The position numbers were made by a program, and so were the translations under genes. Shown piece after piece: positions 23,658 through 26,874 of a DNA stretch of 26,874 nucleotides; positions within the stretch are counted from its first letter, which is position 1, and the number at the start of each line of letters is the position of its first letter. Under the pieces are notes generated by a model, which was not told the origin of the DNA, made no database searches, and saw only the letters and a program-made list of their open reading frames with translations. Origin of the DNA: a virus. The stretch spans positions 1 through 26,874 of the IMG/VR virus record IMGVR_UViG_3300045125_000027, one strand, 5' to 3'.

Positions 23658-24336
23658 TTAACTATATGAGTCATAAAGGAGAAATCCTTTATCGAGAACT
23701 AACCAAATTCGGTGAAACCTTTAACATGGCAACGCCGAGCCAAATTACATTTTTATGTTTTTACCCCTATAATTAGGTGTAAGAGCATGGCAATTTGGAC
23801 AAAGTAATCTTAAGTTACAAAGATTATTATTTTCATGATCTCCGTCAATATGATCTAATTCTAGGGGTATATTTTTACCTAACCAATTCTGAAGATTGCA
23901 ATTTGAGCATTGAGATTTAAATAAACCCTCTTCAATTAGTCTTTGGCGTAGACGATGAGATGATATAGAGAATTGATTGCATAAGTAAGATGCAATAGGA
24001 CGCTTATGTCCAAATTTTCTATTCTTGTTCCAAGATTTGCCTTTGAAATGTGATATATCTAACTTGTGCAACTTAATCTGTCTTTTTAATGTAGCATAAT
24101 TTCCTCCTGCTGGGACGATATTGAGCTTCATTAGGACTTCACGAATAGAGTGGCTAGTTGTTATAGCTTCTTTAAGTTGTTCAATAGTGTATCTATGTTT
24201 CATAATAATGTAATGTGTGTAGAGACTAGATGGTTAGTGCCTGACTCCTGTAACTAGGAAAGGCAAAGGCATAGTCCAGACTACAAATGCGTATACCTTA
24301 CAAATATATAGCAGCGGTGAAAACCGAAGTAGTAAG
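23658..24336 (+). ncRNA. Group I self-splicing intron in tRNA-Leu
   Basis: 679 nt. P1: exon GACTT (23653-23657) pairs with GAGTC (23668-23672), giving the required U-G pair at the 5' splice site. P2: perfect 8-bp hairpin with a GAAA loop (23673-23692). P4: TTCGG (23708-23712) with CCGAG (23735-23739). P6: ATTACATT (23744-23751) with AATGTAAT (24207-24214), whose loop holds an antisense HNH gene. P7: GACTA in AGAGACTAGATGG (from 24221) with TAGTC in GGCATAGTCC (about 24268-24277). P8: TGCCT/AGGCA between them. P9-type hairpin CGGT-GAAA-ACCG (24315-24326). The last base is G24336. These are the P, Q, R and S elements of the group I core in order. Subgroup is not assigned; the site suggests IC3-like. 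Confidence 0.9.
23745..24203 (-). CDS. HNH homing endonuclease, antisense inside the tRNA-Leu intron
   Basis: Intact, 152 residues. The N-terminal half is a DNA-binding-like helical region (YTIEQLKEAITTSHSIREVLMKLNIVPAGGNYATLKRQI). The HNH domain follows: CSNCNLQNW (CxxC, about 99-107), then PLELDHIDGDHENNNLCNLRLLCPNCHALT (about 113-142), with the DH general base, the central N, and the terminal H of HNH, plus a second CxxC. Homologous to the HNH protein at 24689. It is encoded opposite to the tRNA and intron, and its last codons form one arm of P6. Start ATG at 24203 has no clear ribosome site. Expected to nick or cut an intronless tRNA-Leu allele. Confidence 0.88.
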   Translation of the reverse strand: MKHRYTIEQLKEAITTSHSIREVLMKLNIVPAGGNYATLKRQIKLHKLDISHFKGKSWNKNRKFGHKRPIASYLCNQFSISSHRLRQRLIEEGLFKSQCSNCNLQNWLGKNIPLELDHIDGDHENNNLCNLRLLCPNCHALTPNYRGKNIKM

Positions 24337-24397
24337 AAAATCTGGAAGAACTTAGTTCGTGCGGGTTCGATTCCCGCCATCCCTACCAAACAACGAT

Positions 24398-24441
24398 CCA
24401 TTCACCTCTTGAATGGTGGTCGGGGAGTTAACTCTCCCGAG
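24398..24441 (+). other. Two short hairpins after tRNA-Leu
   Basis: CCATTCA/TGAATGG (24398-24404, 24410-24416) and a CGGG/CCCG-ended hairpin over 24421-24439 containing the 10-base palindrome GAGTTAACTC. Not a tRNA: no T-loop or anticodon. Possibly processing signals next to the terminator. Confidence 0.35.
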
Positions 24442-24467
24442 CCACAGGATAACACCTGTGGTTTTTT
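24442..24467 (+). terminator. Rho-independent terminator inside the tRNA array
   Basis: Perfect 7-bp stem CCACAGG/CCTGTGG with a 6-base loop, then TTTTTT. tRNA-Arg starts three bases later, so that half of the array needs read-through or its own promoter. Confidence 0.9.
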
Positions 24468-24469
24468 AA

Positions 24470-24546
24470 GTCCCCATAGCTCAACAGGATAGAGCAGATG
24501 ATTTCTAATCATCAGGTTGAAGGTTCGATTCCTTCTGGGGATACCA
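24470..24546 (+). tRNA. tRNA-Arg(UCU)
   Basis: Acceptor GTCCCCA/TGGGGAT, D-stem GCTC/GAGC, anticodon stem GATGA/TCATC around TTTCTAA (anticodon TCT), T-arm GAAGG-TTCGATT-CCTTC, encoded CCA. Reads AGA/AGG, the arginine codons of the glycan island. Confidence 0.93.
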
Positions 24547-24552
24547 ATACAT

Positions 24553-24626
24553 GACTCCATAATTCAATGGCAGAATATCTGGCTTTTAACCAGTCTATCC
24601 GAGTTCGAGTCTCGGTGGAGTCACCA
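24553..24626 (+). tRNA. tRNA-Lys(UUU)
   Basis: Acceptor GACTCCA/TGGAGTC, D-stem ATTC/GAAT, anticodon loop CTTTTAA (anticodon TTT), T-loop GAGTTCGAGTCTC, encoded CCA. The outermost anticodon pair is T-T. Confidence 0.9.
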
Positions 24627-24655
24627 ACTTAAAATTTCATTTAAAATTGAACTCT

Positions 24656-24690
24656 AGATCTACTATATATATGTATAAGAGATCTACTAT
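24656..24690 (+). repeat. 11-base direct repeat at the HNH start
   Basis: AGATCTACTAT occurs at 24656-24666 and 24680-24690, with a TA-rich stretch between. The second copy includes the likely ATG (24689). May be a duplication from insertion or a regulatory repeat. Confidence 0.45.
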
Positions 24691-25129
24691 GTCAAATCCA
24701 AAAAAAAGAAAAGAATCACTTTGTAAATTTTGCAATATTAAGTTTGAATACTTACAAACTGCTCAAAAGGGGAAATATTGTTCTGTAAAGTGTCAACAAA
24801 AGTATCAGAGCGATCAAAAAGTTAATAATTGGAAATCGGGGACTTTTGATGGCACAAAAAATAACGGAAATCAACTATCAAATTCAATAAGAACTTACTT
24901 ATTAGAACAAGCAAATCACAAATGTATTCAATGTGGTTGGAATAAAATTAATCCAGTTACCAACAGGAGTCCTTTAGAGATAGATCACATTGATGGTGAT
25001 AGCACAAATAACAGACCAGAAAATCTTAGAGTATTATGTCCTAATTGCCATGCGCTCACTAGCACATATAAAGCTCTAAACAAAGGCAAAGCAAATAAAA
25101 AAAGATTACGATATTATAAGCTGATGTAG
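24689..25129 (+). CDS. HNH endonuclease, free-standing in the tRNA array
   Basis: Intact, 146 residues from ATG 24689; an in-frame ATG at 24647 adds 14 unlikely residues. The N-terminus MSNPKKRKESLCKFCNIKFEYLQTAQKGKYCSVKCQQKY has CKFC and CSVKC, a four-cysteine zinc finger (residues about 12-35). The HNH domain: CIQCGWNKI (CxxC), PLEIDHIDGDSTNNRPENLRVLCPNCHALTS, with the DH, N and terminal H. Close to the antisense intron HNH (shared LE-DHIDGD, NLR-LCPNCHALT), but with a zinc finger in place of its helical N-domain. Its last ten bases are the first ten of tRNA-Tyr; the stop TAG is tRNA positions 8-10. Probably a homing enzyme maintained by the tRNA locus. Confidence 0.85.
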   Translation: MSNPKKRKESLCKFCNIKFEYLQTAQKGKYCSVKCQQKYQSDQKVNNWKSGTFDGTKNNGNQLSNSIRTYLLEQANHKCIQCGWNKINPVTNRSPLEIDHIDGDSTNNRPENLRVLCPNCHALTSTYKALNKGKANKKRLRYYKLM

Positions 25130-25208
25130 ACCCGTAGGGGCGGGAGCAGACTGTAAATCTGTTGTTATTAAATTGACCCCGTAGGCTCGACTCCTACCAT
25201 CAGCACCA
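25120..25208 (+). tRNA. tRNA-Tyr(GUA)
   Basis: 89 nt, class II. Acceptor GCTGATG/CATCAGC, anticodon stem GCAGA/TCTGT around CTGTAAA (anticodon GTA), T-arm GTAGG-CTCGACT-CCTAC, long variable arm, A discriminator, encoded CCA. It overlaps the HNH gene by ten bases. Confidence 0.9.
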
Positions 25209-25215
25209 CTATGCA

Positions 25216-25646
25216 ATGAGCCATGCCAACAATATGCCCATTAAAGAAGTTCGCAGACTCCCGAGGTTGGAGTCCTAAATGATATTTATCAAGTTGCCAA
25301 GACTGATAAGTTTCAAATTAACTATAGCATCCTGTATCCAAATATAGTTAAGGCTTGGCACCGACACGCAAATCAAGATGATTACTTCTGTGTACTAAAT
25401 GGAATGGCGCAAGTAGGTGTGTTTGATTTGGATACAGAAAGGATTCCTACGAGTATTTTATAGGAAGAACACAACCCAGCGGTAGTTCACATAAAAGCTG
25501 GAGAGTGGCATGGTTTAAATCGCACTTAGGGAATCAACCTTGCGGACTCTCTATGCTCGGTAACTAATCTTTATGATCCTAAGAATCCAGATGAAGAAAG
25601 ACGCGCTTTTGATTCTTTCTGCGGAGAATCCTTCTGGAAGCCCTGA
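25216..25646 (+). CDS. dTDP-4-dehydrorhamnose 3,5-epimerase-like cupin (RmlC-like), frameshifted
   Basis: Reading from ATG 25216 (or 25234 in the same frame): MPIKEVRRLPRLES, then after a shift near 25275 NDIYQVAKTDKFQINYSILYPNIVKAWHRHANQDDYFCVLNGMAQVGVFD (about 25278-25430). AWHRHxxQxDYF is the cupin metal/active-site strand of RmlC-like sugar epimerases; typical RmlC has RGLHxQ. Later pieces are HKSWRVAWFKSHLGNQ-like segments near 25500, and NLYDPKNPDEERRAFDSF (about 25566-25620), the NxYDPxxPDE ending of this family. TGA at 25644-25646. About 140 residues, shorter than RmlC (about 180). Could add a sugar to the phage's glycan set, but it is 8 kb from the island. Confidence 0.6.
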
Positions 25647-25656
25647 GAATAAATGA

Positions 25657-26433
25657 TTAGTAAGTGAATCCCTTGAGCGATCTGGTACTTTCTTCCATAC
25701 ACGATAGACACCATCAGATGCCATCTTGAATATGGTGATATCTCCAGTACCAACACAGTTTCTAATATCAACCTTCTTGGTTGTGTTGTCTAGTCTCAAA
25801 GTGATTCCATTATTGTGATCTAGTGTTAGACCATCAATAACAATCTCCTCTGGGACCTGCTTGTCCTGCTGCCTTATTTGCAAAATCAAATAACTGAACT
25901 GCGGTCATCTTTGGATTCTTATATCCAACATAGCCACCCGTCCAATTTAATGATTTGCAATACTCAATGCATACAGCAGCAAAACTATCAGCCCAAGTAC
26001 CATCACTTCTCTTTGCAACATTAGTTTGTTGCACAGTCTTTAAGTATGGATCAACAATCTCTACCGTGCCGTTAGGACCAGAGTCCTTAATTGATACAGC
26101 GAGGCTGCTCTCGCTAAACCTCTCTCTTTGTCCAATCTCATTTCCGTGAATGTCAGGTAACAACAATGTGTCTTGGGGTTTTGGCCCACTTAGGGTCAGA
26201 CCTGTTACCAGCAAGACGGATTTGTAATAGCTGGGCAGGAATGTTTGTCGCCGGAGCAACCTTCATACAATGTGCTTCGCCACTCTCGATCTCGTCGTAG
26301 ATGGCGTGTTCTTTCATATAGGTAATTCCCGAAGTCTCGAACAAAGCAGGGCGCGTGGTAATCCACCACACGAACTCTTATTGTCTGTGGATTTCTTACT
26401 TTGGTGGCGACGGACACCCCACATGGTAGTCAT
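25657..26433 (-). CDS. Unrecognised minus-strand protein, frameshifted
   Basis: ATG at 26433 with AAAGGAGATAAA in front. It opens MTTMWGVRR, then by frame switches VRNPQTIRVRVVDYHAP, ALFETSGITYMKEHAIYDEIESGEAHCMKVAPATNIPAQLLQIRLAGN, DIHGNEIGQRERFSESSLAVSIKDSGPNGTVEIVDPYL (about 26165-26050), TWADSFAAVCIEYCKSLNWTGGYVGY, and QVPEEIVIDGLTLDHNNGITLRLDNTTKKVDIRNC, ending VYRVWKKVPDRSRD. The family is not recognised; the last third reads as beta-rich. The stop is put at TAA 25657-25659, ten bases beyond the convergent cupin stop; a frame without that shift would run on to 25551. About 255 residues. Its start overlaps the stop of the gene above. Confidence 0.55.
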
Positions 26434-26659
26434 TTTATCTCCTTTTTAACCGTAATTAAAACATTACGGAGAATAGGATTAGTGAATACGGGGGACATAT
26501 CAGATATAATTCCAGCACGACCTCCGTTCATTATAATGTGGGCATTAGATAGAAAGCAGTTAGTAGGTTGTGCGCCTTTCCAATAGAGCCCATCTCGGTC
26601 TACCGCTGCGTTCCAGCATAACTTAAAGGTTCTTGTGGTAATTGAGGTCTTATTGCCAT
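26430..26659 (-). CDS. Unrecognised small minus-strand protein, frameshifted
   Basis: From ATG 26659: MAIRPQLPQ, then after a shift near 26630 RTFKLCWNAAVDRDGLYWKGAQPTNCFLSNAHIIMNGGRAGIISDMSPVFTNPILRNVLITVKKEIK. TGA at 26430-26432 overlaps the next ATG as ATGA. About 76 residues. GGGAGA lies 11 bases before the ATG, and TATAAT on the minus strand (26681-26686) is further upstream. No known motif. Forms a two-gene unit with the gene at 25657-26433. Confidence 0.5.
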
Positions 26660-26670
26660 AATTTTAATCG

Positions 26671-26686
26671 TCTCCCTACTATTATA
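26671..26686 (-). promoter_or_regulatory. Minus-strand -10 box and ribosome site
   Basis: On the minus strand, TATAAT (26686-26681) is followed by GGGAGA (26676-26671) and the ATG at 26659. The box lies between two divergent genes (26659 minus, 26704 plus) in a 44-base gap. No clear -35. Confidence 0.4.
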
Positions 26687-26703
26687 TAGCCGAGGATATC
26701 CTG

Positions 26704-26874
26704 ATGGCAGCACAACAAAACTTGGATAGCACCTACATGGCTATGGCAAAAGAGTTAGCCAAACTCTCTTATGCCAATAGAGCCAAGGTAGGCTGTGTTA
26801 TAGTAAAGGTTGCGCACATTATATCAGAAGGATTTAATGGAACTCCCAAGGGATTCGCTAATGTTTGTGAGAAT
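26704..26874 (+). CDS. Deoxycytidylate (dCMP) deaminase, 3' partial
   Basis: ATG 26704 after GAGGAT. Fifty-seven residues before the window ends: MAAQQNLDSTYMAMAKELAKLSYANRAKVGCVIVK, then HIISEGFNGTPKGFANVCEN. The arrangement A..A..S.a.RakVGcvIV, then iiSeGfNGTP.GF.NvCE, is the ComEB/T4 Cd dCMP deaminase N-terminus. It converts dCMP to dUMP, feeding dTMP synthesis; the zinc HAE and PCxxC lie beyond the edge. It is divergent from the minus-strand pair. A second, compact deaminase is at 17391. Confidence 0.85.
   Translation, partial: MAAQQNLDSTYMAMAKELAKLSYANRAKVGCVIVKVAHIISEGFNGTPKGFANVCEN

Larger units (their letters stand above)
23623..24388 (+). tRNA. tRNA-Leu(UAA), interrupted by a group I intron
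   Basis: Exon 1 is 23623-23657, exon 2 is 24337-24388. Joined, they give an 87-nt class II tRNA: acceptor GGGGATG/CATCCCT (first pair G-U), anticodon stem TCAGA/TCTGG around CTTAAAA (anticodon TAA), a long variable arm with GAAC/GTTC, T-arm GCGGG-TTCGATT-CCCGC, A discriminator and encoded CCA. The split lies between U34 and A35, the same site as the classic cyanobacterial and plastid tRNA-Leu(UAA) intron. Confidence 0.92.

Noticed and set aside
24389-24441. An eighth tRNA between tRNA-Leu and the terminator
   Set aside because: Two hairpins are present, but no T-loop, acceptor stem or anticodon arm of 7 bases can be formed.
1-26874. Pseudogene decay of the replication genes
   Set aside because: Catalytic motifs are preserved across indels, which is not how decayed genes look; error is the simpler cause.
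1-26874. CRISPR array, integrase, transposase or attachment site
   Set aside because: No spaced direct repeats, no recombinase motif and no terminal inverted repeats were seen. tRNA-Leu is split by an intron, not by an att site.

Overview
The window reads as part of the genome of a large tailed bacteriophage (Caudoviricetes). The evidence is the gene set: a gp46/SbcC-type recombination ATPase, a B12-dependent (class II) ribonucleotide reductase, a DnaB-like helicase, a gp32-like single-strand binding protein, RecA/UvsX, MazG-like and deaminase nucleotide enzymes, a DUF932 protein, a short Clp-type ATPase and a dense tRNA array, packed on one strand with 1-11 base overlaps. No rRNA, ribosomal protein, integrase, transposase or CRISPR array is visible. 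The host cannot be named from this sequence.

The sequence carries many single-base insertions and deletions. They are very dense in 1-5,000, scattered in 5,000-17,800 and 20,300-26,700, and nearly absent in 17,820-19,900. Conserved motifs continue in another frame after each break and many breaks lie in homopolymer runs, so I read them as sequencing error. Broken genes are therefore given as whole genes with the breaks noted.

Layout. 1-7,515: replication and recombination genes (gp46-like, NrdJ, a zinc-ribbon protein, helicase, a HEIIH metalloprotein, two small proteins, the ssDNA-binding protein) and a putative lipoprotein closed by a strong terminator at 7,539-7,572. 7,590-16,841: an AT-rich island of twelve glycan genes (six glycosyltransferases, four methyltransferases, a radical SAM enzyme and a GDP-mannose 3,5-epimerase-like enzyme). 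16,848-19,877: nucleotide and recombination genes (MazG-like, zinc ribbon, deaminase, RecA, DUF932). 19,878-22,842: a regulatory gap with an 18-bp palindrome, several unrecognised small genes and the Clp-type ATPase. 22,833-25,208: seven tRNAs (Gly-UCC, Ile-UAU, Asn-GUU, Leu-UAA, Arg-UCU, Lys-UUU, Tyr-GUA) mixed with small genes and two related HNH endonucleases. 25,216-26,874: a cupin sugar-epimerase-like gene, two unrecognised minus-strand genes, and the start of a dCMP deaminase.

The most striking element is the tRNA-Leu(UAA) gene. It is split between U34 and A35 by a 679-nt group I intron whose P1, P2, P4, P6, P7, P8 and P9 elements can be read. The intron's P6 loop holds an HNH endonuclease gene on the strand opposite to the tRNA. 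Two protein genes in the array also end with their stop codon exactly at tRNA positions 8-10.

How the parts work together: RNR, deaminases and MazG adjust the nucleotide pool; helicase, SSB, RecA and gp46 carry out replication and recombination; the glycan island probably modifies a surface or virion glycan. Its genes use AGA/AGG arginine codons, while core genes such as DUF932 use only CGN. The phage tRNAs for AGA, AUA and UUA fit that island.
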